A stretch of DNA of 64,000 nucleotides from Plasmodium brasilianum (taxonomy: Eukaryota > Apicomplexa > Aconoidasida > Haemosporida > Plasmodiidae): positions 186,001 to 250,000 of the forward strand of contig NC_090119.1 of the NCBI RefSeq assembly GCF_023973825.1, given 5' to 3'. Below, piece by piece: positions 11,880 through 21,984 of this stretch. Under the pieces are notes generated by a model. The model was not told the origin of the DNA. It made no database searches and worked only from the letters and a program-made list of their open reading frames with translations. Every line of letters begins with the position of its first letter. Position 1 is the stretch's first letter. Both the position numbers and the translations under genes were made by a program.

Positions 11880-14800
11880 TTATTTTTCCTTAGGCCCAGG
11901 TGGCTTCATTTTTTTAAATAATACCTTTTTTAAAGTACTCGTCTTTTCCTTTATTGTTAGTGCAGCTTTTGTAGTAGTAAGCGGTGCTTCCGATACTTCC
12001 TTTTCACTAGACTCTTTAGCACTTCCCTTAGATGCGCCTACCACATTTTGGCTCTCTACACCACCCAGGGAGATCACATTTGGCGTGGTTCCAATTGACT
12101 TGGCCCCATTTAATGTAGACCCATTTGACTTGGCCCCATTTAATGTAGACCCATTTGACTTGGCCCCATTTAATGTAGACCCATTTGACTTGGCCCCATT
12201 TAATGTAGACCCATTTGACTTAGCCTCATTTGATGTAGACTCACTTGACTTAGCCTCATTTGATGTGGACACCCCGCCCATTGGGCCGTTGCAAATGGCC
12301 AGATTTTTATAAATTGAGGTTATAACTGATCTGTCAGGTATAAGAACAGAAATAAGAACATTAACTAAAGACGTTATAAGAGTCCATGCTTGTTGTACAA
12401 TATTTTTTTGTTTTTCACTAAATGATGAAATTCTTATATCGGAAATAGCCATGACTTGTATTCTCTTCTCACATAATTTTTTCCAAGTAGCTTTTAACAA
12501 TTCGAATGGATTATACCCATTTGAGTTTTTTATTTCATATAGATAAATAGGACACAGCATCATTAAATATTTCATAATGATAACTGCTTTTTTTACTCTA
12601 TGTAATAATTTAAAAGGAAAAAGAAAAAAATCATGGGGCAGTTGTTCTATTATTGGTATGTTCGCAGTGATATAATTGGTACTTAAATAACTGGGTGCTT
12701 GTGTATAATATGTTGAAGAACCTAATTCACTAAATCCTTGTATAGTTAACGTTGCAATATCATCTCTACACGTTTTACTTTTATAATAAATCGTATGTGT
12801 TCGTAATAAACCTAGTACTAAGCAATGTAATACTGTAGTATTTTGTTTATTATTTATAATCGTTTTAGCATCATGCTCAATTAAAATTTTTACTACTTCA
12901 AAGTGTAAGCCGTACGTAGCAAGCATTAATGGTGTTTCCCCATGGGAGCTTAAGGCATTCACATCACTCTTATAATTTATTAACGTTTTAACTATATGCG
13001 TGTGTCCCTTTAGAGCAGCCATATGTAAAGGAGTACTTCCTTCATCATTTAATAGCATAACTGGCATTCCACTAATTATCAGTTGCTTCGCTAGCTCTCT
13101 TTTTCCTCTTGCGCATGCATAGTGCAGAGCGTTGTTTAATCCGAGCAATCTGTGCGAAATAGACTGAGTTAGAAATTTTTTCGAGTAGTAATTCTTCACC
13201 TTGCTGTTCAGGACGTCGTCGGAGTTTACCGAATCGCCGCTACTGCTAGAAGTATCACTGTTAGAGGTGTTATTGTTGGATGTACCGCTGCTGAAAGCAT
13301 CTCCGTTAAAAGCCCCTCCGCTGGAAGCACCTCCACCAGAGGAGGAACACCCATTCCGAAGAATGCTCAAGTTTGAAGAACTGAGTACCTCTGTGTAGAG
13401 TTCATCATCAGAGTAGTTACTCGAGGTGCCTCTTACCCTTAACATCTTATCGTCTTTGCAGTGTTCACCCTTTGGCCTTGCACTGTCCGGTAGTTCAGAG
13501 TAGCTGGGGTCACTCCCGAAAATATTATGATTATCATATTTTTTATTACTATCATCTTCGTTATCATAATTATTCGTGTTATCACTGTTCTTGTTGCTAC
13601 TGTTCATGTTACCACTGTGCATGTTACCACTGTGCATGTTACCACTGTGCATGTTACCACTGTGCATGTTACCACTGTGCATGTTACCAATGTTCATGTT
13701 ACCTCTGTTCATGTTACCTCTGTTCTTCTTATCACTGCTCGTGTTATCACTGCTCATATTATCACTGCTCATATTATCACTGCTCATATTATTACCACTC
13801 AATTTGCCGTAGTGAAGCCTGTTTTTGCCAAAATATTCTTGCCACTCGGTTGGCTTGCTTTTCTTGTGTCGTGTTATAATAGAAGGTGGTGATGATAAAT
13901 TTTCCTCAGAGAAACTATCACGATGGATTTTCCCTTTCCCTTGCAGAAGCATCCCCCGACGCTCTCTCCGGAACTTGTGTTTCCTGAGAGAGCGCTTTTC
14001 CTCGCCAAACTTGATCCGCTCATTTAGTGTCAACCTATTTTTGAATTTTTTCTTTTTTTTAATATGTTTCTTGTCTAAATATTTTAAAAACAGTGTAAGG
14101 ATAATTTTTTGATTAGTGTCCATCTCTTTGCTTCTTTCACCATATATTAAATCTTCATCCACTACCACATCAAATGGGAAGGGCTGTTCAATATCATTCT
14201 TTAGATGACAAGAATTTAAGTAATTATTATTATTACTACTTATTAATAATTCCGTTTTAGTTTTATTTGCATTATTTGGAGGAGCATTAATCCAATTTGA
14301 GTAATTTCTTTCAAATTCGTCCAGTTGAACACTCTGAAGCTCTATTTCTTTTAACAAAGTGTAGTAATAGTTCGAATGATAGCTAGTTTGTTCATCTGGT
14401 AAGAAGGAGCTAGCCATATACAGAAGAGCATTCATATGTAGTTCGTTTTTTAAAAATAAAGAATATTTCAATTTTAATAAAAGTTTTACCAGATTAACAT
14501 TTCCAAAGGAGGCAGCTAAACATAGTGCATTTAATCCATTACCAAAATATTGAATAGTACGTAAACTTATAAATATACTTTTAAAAAATTTATTTTTTTC
14601 AAAATTTATATCGAAACACTGACAAGCCATGTAGATTGGGAAAAAATAATCCTCTTCAACTACTTTTTTTATTTCTTTAAAAGGAGCATTTTTTTTTTGC
14701 GTCACCTTAGAGTAAAAACTACAAAATTCCTCTTTTCTGTTTATATCAAATTTTATATCTTTACATGGAGTAAACAAATTAAACGAGATGGCATATGTTC

Positions 14801-17126
14801 TTAACTGCTGAGTTAGTACTATTGATAATGTTGAGTTGTATCCTGAGATTACACAAGAATTCCATATAGCTTTGTACATGGGTTCTATCACATGGTTAGG
14901 TAAAACTCCCATACCTTTATTGTACAGCTTGTATAAATTAGAACAACTAAAAGTATAATGGGCTAGATGTGTGTACAAATGCACCTTTTCTAATGAACAG
15001 ATAGGAAACACATTCTCTGCTGCTATTACTGCCTTTCTCAAATATCTTAGAGACTCAAATAGTTGTTTATTTGGTTCATTCCTTAACAAACCAGCTAATA
15101 ACACACAAGTATTAAATAATATATAATGATTTGGATGTAATATGTAAAAAAATTCTTTATACAAGTGCAACAGCTGATTCCTAGCATTTATTGTATTACC
15201 ATTCATGTAGTTATGTTCTGCCTCATTATATTGTAAGTATATTTTATTCTCCAATTTTATGCACTTCTTATTCCCTTTGAAAGAAATTTTACCGCAATTT
15301 CCGCATATCCACCTTTCCATTTCTTTTTCTAGTCTGTTCAGAATTTTTTTTTTTTTTTTTTCCTCTACCAAAATTTGGCCGCTCTTTGGAGAGCGCCCCC
15401 TGCGAGCAGCTCGACTGTTACTGTTAGATACGCTCGCTTCATTCGATATGCTCTCTTCGTTCGAAATGTTCGCTTCATTCGATGTGCTCATTCCTTCCAA
15501 TCGATTCGCTTTATCCACTTGGCTATCTCGATTAGCTCTATTTTTTGTGGACTTCCCCGAGGGAGTTCCTCTCCTGGAAGGTTCTTCCCTATCATGTATA
15601 GTTTCCTTTTTAATTTGACCAAACCAGTGTAATTTAAGTGCTTCAACTAACGAACGGGTCTTTAATGGGTATATATACCCTATAACGCACTTAGGGCATT
15701 TCATGCTTCTTAGATGTAGGTTATTCTCAGTCGGGTCAGAACATCTGATACAACCACAACTAAATATTCGAGGCATACTTTTGAAGCTTTTTCTAATTTT
15801 AAGGGGTAGGTACTGATCTGCTAATAAACTAATACATAGTTTGCCACCTTGAGGTATATTACATAGAGATCTAATAGTTAAATATCCATCTTCATCATAA
15901 TAAAAAGTGCATGTGGGTACACAACTATGATGTATTTTTGCAAGTATGGTTGAGTACACTAAGCCGAATGTGGTTTCAGGGTTAGCTTGTTGAAGAATGG
16001 AAGAAGGAGAATAATACTTAATAAAAGGTGAGTATTGCCAGATTATTAACATAAATTGAACTAATTCCTTCTGTTTTAAATATAAATAAAATGAAGAAGG
16101 GAATTCTAAAATAATTCTATTAGCTAAAGTATTAAATGATTCAAATAATTCTTTTTGATTTTCTTTTACTGCATCATAATAAGAATGATGACTAAAAATT
16201 TCACTTAATATAGTATGTTCTTTATCTTTATACTCTTTATCTATTCTTGTTTTTATTAATACACGAAATATATGAAGAACAGTATAGTAGCTTAACTTAC
16301 ACTCTTTAGAAGCAGCTAAAATTGTTCCTAGGTTGGTACACTCAATTTTATGGACTTTTATATTATCTATTAAGCATTTGTAATTACAAAAAATGTATGA
16401 ACAAGTATGTGGATTGATAGGACACGCATAGCTCTTTTGTGATATATTTCTTTCTCTTAAACAATGATAACAAGTAGAATAAGTGTAATGATTAGAAAAT
16501 ATATACTGAGTTAATACAAACGGTTTTGTGCGAATTATAATTTCACCAGGAACTAAATCTTTCTTAGCTAATACCATATAATATTGTCCCTGTTTAACAA
16601 TGTGCATTTTGTTTCTGTACTTCTCTTCATATATTAAGTCATCATACGTATAATCCGCATTGTAATAATCGCTACTCCTATTTGTATACTTTTCATCATT
16701 ATCTGTTCTACTCTCTGAGTAACATATAAAGTTTTTATATTTCATAGGTATTCTACTTATCTGTGATACTAAACGTTCCTCACATTCTTTTAATAAATAC
16801 ATTAACGACTTATTTTCTTTGTCTATATATATAGCTGCATATAAAAAATTTAATGTTGATTTGTAATCCTCTATATTTAAATGAAATTTAATGAAATATG
16901 TGTATCCCTCTATTGATTTGGGATATCTTTCAATGAAGCTAGCTATTAATGTTGGTATTACTTCCTTTTCATTTCTTTCATACAATTTTGGTAGTTCTTT
17001 AGCTAGCTCTATTAACTCTTCTTTTTCCTTTTCATTCATGCGCTCATTGTTCTGTTTTATGCGCTCCAGCCGACAATCACGCAGTCCTCTATGTTCAATA
17101 TCCTTCAGCAGTGCCACATCGAACAT
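11880..17126 (-). CDS. SET9: Large SET/MYND-domain protein with ankyrin repeats (SET9-like)
   Basis: Uninterrupted 1748-codon frame. Order: helical N-terminal region; start of SET near residue 181 (QYYMVLAKKDLVPGEIII); MYND-type zinc finger at about 219-263 (CYHC...CPINPHTCSYIFC...C...H..EC); SET core and post-SET cysteines at about 398-470 (AKIHHSCVPTC, then CGCIRC). The SET is therefore split by MYND as in SMYD proteins. Ankyrin-like repeats follow near 855-905 and 1325-1430 (GSTPLHMAALKGHTHIVKTL). Acidic and Asn/Ser-rich inserts separate the domains. Short tandem repeats occur as NMHSG units (13590-13800) and a C-terminal 10-residue repeat (12091-12270). SMYD proteins methylate lysines, and the symbol follows my memory of the syntenic P. 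falciparum gene. The usual NHSC motif reads HHSC here. Transcribed divergently from the candidate gene at 17.3 kb. Confidence 0.88.
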   Translation of the reverse strand: MFDVALLKDIEHRGLRDCRLERIKQNNERMNEKEKEELIELAKELPKLYERNEKEVIPTLIASFIERYPKSIEGYTYFIKFHLNIEDYKSTLNFLYAAIYIDKENKSLMYLLKECEERLVSQISRIPMKYKNFICYSESRTDNDEKYTNRSSDYYNADYTYDDLIYEEKYRNKMHIVKQGQYYMVLAKKDLVPGEIIIRTKPFVLTQYIFSNHYTYSTCYHCLRERNISQKSYACPINPHTCSYIFCNYKCLIDNIKVHKIECTNLGTILAASKECKLSYYTVLHIFRVLIKTRIDKEYKDKEHTILSEIFSHHSYYDAVKENQKELFESFNTLANRIILEFPSSFYLYLKQKELVQFMLIIWQYSPFIKYYSPSSILQQANPETTFGLVYSTILAKIHHSCVPTCTFYYDEDGYLTIRSLCNIPQGGKLCISLLADQYLPLKIRKSFKSMPRIFSCGCIRCSDPTENNLHLRSMKCPKCVIGYIYPLKTRSLVEALKLHWFGQIKKETIHDREEPSRRGTPSGKSTKNRANRDSQVDKANRLEGMSTSNEANISNEESISNEASVSNSNSRAARRGRSPKSGQILVEEKKKKKILNRLEKEMERWICGNCGKISFKGNKKCIKLENKIYLQYNEAEHNYMNGNTINARNQLLHLYKEFFYILHPNHYILFNTCVLLAGLLRNEPNKQLFESLRYLRKAVIAAENVFPICSLEKVHLYTHLAHYTFSCSNLYKLYNKGMGVLPNHVIEPMYKAIWNSCVISGYNSTLSIVLTQQLRTYAISFNLFTPCKDIKFDINRKEEFCSFYSKVTQKKNAPFKEIKKVVEEDYFFPIYMACQCFDINFEKNKFFKSIFISLRTIQYFGNGLNALCLAASFGNVNLVKLLLKLKYSLFLKNELHMNALLYMASSFLPDEQTSYHSNYYYTLLKEIELQSVQLDEFERNYSNWINAPPNNANKTKTELLISSNNNNYLNSCHLKNDIEQPFPFDVVVDEDLIYGERSKEMDTNQKIILTLFLKYLDKKHIKKKKKFKNRLTLNERIKFGEEKRSLRKHKFRRERRGMLLQGKGKIHRDSFSEENLSSPPSIITRHKKSKPTEWQEYFGKNRLHYGKLSGNNMSSDNMSSDNMSSDNTSSDKKNRGNMNRGNMNIGNMHSGNMHSGNMHSGNMHSGNMHSGNMNSSNKNSDNTNNYDNEDDSNKKYDNHNIFGSDPSYSELPDSARPKGEHCKDDKMLRVRGTSSNYSDDELYTEVLSSSNLSILRNGCSSSGGGASSGGAFNGDAFSSGTSNNNTSNSDTSSSSGDSVNSDDVLNSKVKNYYSKKFLTQSISHRLLGLNNALHYACARGKRELAKQLIISGMPVMLLNDEGSTPLHMAALKGHTHIVKTLINYKSDVNALSSHGETPLMLATYGLHFEVVKILIEHDAKTIINNKQNTTVLHCLVLGLLRTHTIYYKSKTCRDDIATLTIQGFSELGSSTYYTQAPSYLSTNYITANIPIIEQLPHDFFLFPFKLLHRVKKAVIIMKYLMMLCPIYLYEIKNSNGYNPFELLKATWKKLCEKRIQVMAISDIRISSFSEKQKNIVQQAWTLITSLVNVLISVLIPDRSVITSIYKNLAICNGPMGGVSTSNEAKSSESTSNEAKSNGSTLNGAKSNGSTLNGAKSNGSTLNGAKSNGSTLNGAKSIGTTPNVISLGGVESQNVVGASKGSAKESSEKEVSEAPLTTTKAALTIKEKTSTLKKVLFKKMKPPGPKEK
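12091..12270. repeat. 30-nt coding repeat in the SET gene C-terminus
   Basis: Four near-identical 30-nt units plus two diverged ones. On the coding strand they encode ten-residue repeats of type NGSTLNGAKS, diverging to NEAKSSES. DNA identity between units is nearly complete, so the expansion is recent. Confidence 0.9.
13590..13800. repeat. 15-nt coding repeats in the SET gene
   Basis: Tandem 15-nt units encode five-residue repeats NMHSG, NMNRG and NMSSD on the minus strand, inside the Asn-rich linker between the two ankyrin blocks. Confidence 0.85.
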
Positions 17127-17311
17127 CTTTCTTTACACATAATGGGGAAAATGCATGGACACGCCGAAGAACGCGCGTGTATGTACGCGTTTATACGCAT
17201 GTTGAGATATGCGTTAGTATGATCGTTAGGCTGTATGTTCGTATACGCGTTAGTATATGTGCGCATGTATGGTTGCATGGAATAGAGGAAGGAAAAGTCG
17301 GCGCAGTGCAT

Positions 17312-18168
17312 ATGCTCAAGCGCGTGCTCCCCGTTTGTCTAGGCGTGTATACCCGTATTTATGCTTATAATGGGTTTTACGATCTGGTTTATGTTTGGAT
17401 TATGTACGCGAGTAATTAAATTTTTTTTTACAAATTAGCGATAATCGGATTTGTTCTCTTTTCCCTTTATCATTTTTTACCTTCTTCCTTTTTTCCTTTT
17501 TTGTCTTTTTTTGTCCTTTTTATACTTTTTTTTCTCTTTTTATTCTAATTTATCCTTTTTGTACTATTTTTTTTTTTTTTTTTTTTACCAAATACCTTAT
17601 TTTTGTGTATCTGTAATGCAATATTACGTTTGCAGGATGCTTATTTTTTCCTAGTTCATTGGAGTATGATTATTATTTTTTATTTTACCACAATTTAGAA
17701 AAAATCTTTACAACTATTCAGCAAAAAAAAAAAAAAAAATGCCTGAGAAGATATATTTTTTCCTTTTTTTTTTTTTTTTAATTGTTCGTACTGCTCATTC
17801 TGCTGATTTGTTCATTTGTTCTATTTTTTCAAATTTTCCACTTTGTATATATTTAGACAATTCGAATTTTATGAGGACTTATTTTTGAAAAGGTGAGGCA
17901 AAGTGAGTGCGTATTTGATCGTGCGTAAAACATATGTTCTGACAAATGGTATCAGTTTTATTTTTGTAAAGAAGTCTTAACTGTGCCAGGAGAGAAAGAA
18001 TAACTGAACAGGTTTTAAAAAAGTGTATGCATGCTGCTGTATACACGTTTGTACATATGTGTTGACACATTTATGAGCACATGTTTATGTTTATTTTAGT
18101 GTAAGAATATGAGTATGCGTATGATTAGGTGATGTGTACATGTTTGTGTATGTGTATGTATACGTGTA

Positions 18169-18199
<31 letters not shown>

Positions 18200-18506
18200 G
18201 GCTATGTATATGTGTATGTATATGGGTATGTGTATTTGTATTTGTACGTGTACATATTTATATATATGCATACATGTGCATATACCATTACATGCATGCA
18301 CATTTTTTTCCCCCTTTTACGGCAGTGTAACCTTTAACATGTGTATTTCAATGAAGACGCGAAATTACCTTAATTCAACCTTTTGGAAAAAAAAAAAAAA
18401 TTATTTAAAAGCATTTTACATGCATGCTTTAAGAAAAAAAAAAAAAAAATTGTATGGCAATATTTTTTTGAATTATTTATTAAAGGATGAACTCAAACTC
18501 ACATGA
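17312..18506 (+). CDS. Putative multi-exon gene between SET9 and P38 (hand-built model)
   Basis: Proposed exons: 17312-17411, 17636-17663, 17857-17892, 17972-18011, 18100-18128 and 18326-18506, total 414 nt, 137 residues. Every junction has GT..AG, and phases agree (1, 2, 2, 0, 2). Homopolymers and a GTATGT microsatellite fall in introns. The last exon is the strongest part: it follows CCCCCTTTTACGGCAG and encodes a basic tail with NYLNSTFW, YLKAFYMHAL and NYLLKDELKLT before TGA. Exons four and five could be skipped together without changing frame. The first exon lies in a GC-rich RY-alternating tract that is also the SET gene's 5' flank, so the start is doubtful. I do not recognise the protein. 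It is a proposal to test by RNA data and synteny. Confidence 0.3.
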
Positions 18507-19565
18507 AATGGGCGAAGAATAAAGTTTCATAAGAATTTTCGTATGTATTGGACATCCTTGCTTTGTTTGAAAGTTTTACTCTGGCGTAAATACAAATAGT
18601 TGTACGTGTATGTGTATGTGTACGTGTACATTTACATATGTGTGTATGGATATATATATATATATATATATATACGCATATGTGTACATATATGGCATTA
18701 ACACACATGCGACCATTCTGTACATCTCTGGATGATATATTAAATTTAATTTTTAATGAAAAAATTACAAGGAATAAATGTTAAAAGACTAATTTATTTT
18801 GTTGTGAATTGTTCCTTAACTTCTCACATACGAAAAGTTCAAAAAACACTGATTTTTGTTTTTTTTTATACTATACATACGTAATATACATACATATATA
18901 CATATATATATATAAAGCTGAGAAAGAAATAAAAAATACTAATTTAAGAGTTTGTAAAAGGCAAAAAGGAAAAAAAATATACATACCTTTGTACATGGTT
19001 GTAGCATGCACGTTGATATCTGAAGTATGCTTATTCGTTTTGACATCGCTTCAAATTTGCTTTAATTTTGATTCATATTTTTTTTGTTCTATCTATAATT
19101 TTCATTGTCTTCTTTTAATTACTGTCTGCACTTAAACTTTTTGCGGACATTTATGCTTGCCATTGTCATTTATATTTTTTAGTGATTTTTTTTGTAATTT
19201 TTTTTTTGTTAATTTTATTTTTCATTATTTATATATTTTGCTATTTATATTTTTTGGCTACTTATATTTTTTGGCTATTTATATTTTTTGGCTATTTATA
19301 TTTTTTGGCTATTTATATTTTTTGGCTATTTATATTTTTTGGCTATTTTTTTTTTTTTTTAATTTTTTTCGTTTATGTCTATTCATCCTCCGCAAGGAGC
19401 GTAATCACTGTTTCGTTGACAGCTTTACAGTGCTCCGGAAAATCGGACAAATTTAACAAGTGCGGCAAGCGCGACTAGCGTGACAGGTGGTCCATTCCTT
19501 AGCAGCAAGACTCATTTTTGATAGAATTATTTTTTAAGGCTTTTTTTTTTTTTACTGTGTGAAGG
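18507..19565. other. Intergenic, 5' flank of P38
   Basis: Contains RY-alternating and TA microsatellites near 18600-18680 and 18880-18915 and a 17-nt tandem array (listed separately). A GC-richer stretch at about 19375-19500 is probably promoter or 5' UTR of P38. No gene seen. Confidence 0.5.
19236..19356. repeat. 17-nt tandem array GGCTATTTATATTTTTT
   Basis: About seven almost identical 17-nt units, the first one slightly diverged (GGCTACTTATATTTTTT), ending in a T-run. About 210 bp upstream of the P38 start. Confidence 0.9.
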
Positions 19566-20633
19566 ATGTTTAACATGAAAAATATTGTAGTAGGTGTCCT
19601 CACAATTTGGGCTGTTTGCTTGAAATACTATTTGGCAAAAATGCATATAGACTTGTCGGACCCTCGCAAGAGTATATTCCTTTTAAACGTACAGGCAGGT
19701 GACACTGTTGTTTATACATGTCCATACAGTTTTAACAAAGAAATGCAAGATATGTATGCAAAGGAAAAACAGTTTTTTGAAAAAAGACAATTTTGTTTTG
19801 AAAATATAGTAATAAACAGAAATATATTTAGCTTAAGGGATTATATTCGAGGAGCATACAACATTAATAGTGGTTATGTTAACAATGTATATACTTCCGA
19901 GTTCACTGTCCCTCCTGTTGTTTTGATGAATAGACATTTTGAGTGTTATTGTTATATGGAGGAACAAAATGCAATAGTTAAGAAAACATTAAAAATACAT
20001 ATTTCTAAAGGTGTCGTTCGAAAAATACCAGGATGTGATTTTAATGATGAATATAGGGAGTCCACTGCTATTACCACTTTTAGTAATATGAATCGTAAAG
20101 TAGTTAAAGCATGTGATAGCTATCCAAAAGGTGGTGATACAATTGCGTTATTATGCCCTATAAATTACACAGTTAAACCTGATGGCTGTTTTTCAAAAGT
20201 ATATGTAAAAAAAGATAATATTGAAAATGATAAGAATAAATTAGAGGAGCGTTTTAATGTTAGTCGTAAATTTGAAGAAGACAAATACAAAATTGTTGGT
20301 GTTGAAACGTTATTTCGTGAAAAACTTGTAACATATGGAGATGAACATTATAAATTTACAAAAATTCCAGAAACAAATGATGAAATCGCTTTTACCTGCA
20401 CATGTCAGGCAAATGATTTATCAGATAATTTAATGATGAATGTTTATATAAATGAAAATTATGACAAGTTTGTAAAACACAGTAGTAATGATAACGTGGA
20501 ATATAATAAGAAAAACATATCATCATCCTACAATACTGTTTCCGAAGAGATCAAATATGGAAATGGTTCATTTTATTTTTATACTGATGTTTTGTTTTTA
20601 TTCCTTCTTTTGTTTTTTACTGTCACTTTATGA
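19566..20633 (+). CDS. P38: 6-cysteine (s48/45) surface protein P38
   Basis: Single-exon 355-residue protein with a hydrophobic N-terminal signal (IVVGVLTIWAVCL) and a hydrophobic C-terminal tail (LFLFLLLFFTVTL) behind a polar stretch, the pattern of a GPI-anchored protein. Two s48/45 domains are visible. The first, about residues 30-150, has VYTCPYSF, QFCFEN and FECYCYM. The second, about 155-300, has GCDFNDEY, KACDSYP, LLCPINY, DGCFSK and FTCTCQ. Known of the family: disulphide-pinned beta-sandwich proteins on gamete, sporozoite and merozoite surfaces; P38 is on merozoites and gametocytes. The assignment to P38 rather than another 6-cys protein rests on size, two domains, GPI-type tail and its position next to the SET gene. 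The preferred start is the first ATG; a second Met lies three codons later. Confidence 0.9.
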   Translation: MFNMKNIVVGVLTIWAVCLKYYLAKMHIDLSDPRKSIFLLNVQAGDTVVYTCPYSFNKEMQDMYAKEKQFFEKRQFCFENIVINRNIFSLRDYIRGAYNINSGYVNNVYTSEFTVPPVVLMNRHFECYCYMEEQNAIVKKTLKIHISKGVVRKIPGCDFNDEYRESTAITTFSNMNRKVVKACDSYPKGGDTIALLCPINYTVKPDGCFSKVYVKKDNIENDKNKLEERFNVSRKFEEDKYKIVGVETLFREKLVTYGDEHYKFTKIPETNDEIAFTCTCQANDLSDNLMMNVYINENYDKFVKHSSNDNVEYNKKNISSSYNTVSEEIKYGNGSFYFYTDVLFLFLLLFFTVTL

Positions 20634-21605
20634 GCAGTTGTTATAGCTAACCATTTTCGTCTAACGGAGAAATAGCTCGAAAAAAAAAAAAAAAAAAAAA
20701 GACAGAAAAAGGGTGAAAAAAAACGAAAATAAAAACGAAAACAAAAACGAAAACAAAAACGAAAACAACCGTAAAAATATACACAAAATTAGCAGTTAAA
20801 ATATAGAAAAAAATAACAGTAATAACGTGAACAAAAAAAGGAACTTTTATTTTTTTAAATACACAAAATTATTAACTTTTTTTTTTTTTTGCCTCGGTTT
20901 TTCATTCGCACACGCTTGTTGCTTCTACGGGGGGCACACACACACACATGTTAGAAGTCATTGGTATTGGGATAAAAAGGAAACTACTAAGCAAAGTTTT
21001 CTGATCTTCAAAATTGTAAGCTACTATTCGATGAATAAGTTAAATTTGCCAAAAAATTGGAAATTTTCAAAACTTTAAGGGAAAACTCATATTTCTTCGT
21101 TTGGCTTGGCTGCATGACGTAAAGGAGCAAGTTCAAAAATCTGCCAAGGGGAAATATGAAATGCGAAAAGCGGGCACATGTGTATATACCTAAGTAATAT
21201 GTACATACAAGCACATTTAACTGTAAAAAAGGAGACATGGTTTGCTATGCAAGCAATTTTCTATTCTCTCATTTTGTTATCTTTTTTTTTTCGTTATTTT
21301 TGTTTTGTTATTTTTGTTTTGTTATTTTAGTTTTGTTATTTTAGTTTTGTTATTTTAGTTTTGTTATTTTAGTTTTGTTATTTTAGTTTTGTTATTTTAG
21401 TTTTGTTATTTTAGTTTTGCTATTTTTGTTTTATTATTTCTGTTTTGCTATTTTTGTTTTATTATTTCTGTTTTGCTATTTTTGTTTTATTATTTCTGTT
21501 TTGTTATTTTTGTTTTATTATTTCTGTTTTGTTATTTTTGTTTTATTATTTATGTTTTGTTATTTTAGTTTTTTCTGTTTTCTTTTTTTTTTTCCTTTTT
21601 TTGTC
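20634..21605. other. Intergenic, 3' of P38
   Basis: A-rich 3' flank with AAAACGAAAAC units near 20725-20765, and a 15-nt T-rich array at 21290-21565. An island at 20890-21240 is open on both strands. On minus, a pyrimidine-rich acceptor at 21141 precedes a short open segment ending at 21087 that looks like a terminal exon, but no partner exon is identified. Confidence 0.4.
21290..21565. repeat. TTTTGTTATTTTAG / TTTTATTATTTCTG tandem array
   Basis: Two adjoining blocks: about nine TTTTGTTATTTTAG-like units, then alternating TTTTGCTATTTTTG and TTTTATTATTTCTG units. It lies just downstream of the Rpp14-like gene. Confidence 0.85.
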
Positions 21606-21984
21606 TCAATGAAATGCCACGTCTTTAAACCTGAACGCGAAAATATTCTCAGTGTATTCTTCCCACCTTATATCCGTTTTCAAAATGAATAACTGCGTAT
21701 TATGGATGACCTTCAATATCTTATAGTGCACCTTCAGTAACATGACCAAACCAAATAGTTCTAGTATAATACTTTTAATAGCCAGCTTTACATGACTAAT
21801 GGCATTTATGTCTAGTAAATTACCTCTACAAAAAGGAAAAAGGGAGATAAAGTATAATAGAATATGAAAAATGATGGCCTAAAAATACATCATCTGTACA
21901 TAAATTTTCTTTTCTTTTCGTATAAATATGTGTTTACATTTTAATTAACATGTATACATCATTCGCTTTTACAACAAGCTCCAT
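21606..21984 (-). CDS. Rpp14/Pop5-like RNase P/MRP protein subunit, two exons (cryptic)
   Basis: Exon 1 is 21938-21984 and exon 2 is 21606-21825, separated by a 112-bp intron (donor GTAAAC, acceptor CCTTTTTGTAG). Together they are 267 nt, 88 residues, with matching phase (AT + A). The product follows the Rpp14/Pop5 fold pattern: strand YMLIKI, then a helix with INAISHVKLAIKSIILELFG, then a strand KVHYKILKV, TQLFILKTD and a W-containing helix RWEEYTENIFAF. Human Rpp14 has the same arrangement, with L-N-A before the helix and LFG at its end. The family binds RNase P/MRP RNA and helps tRNA 5' and rRNA maturation in the nucleus. It is shorter than usual (family about 100-150), so an upstream coding exon or a further 3' exon is possible. 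It is too short and too spliced to appear in simple open-frame scans. Confidence 0.65.
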
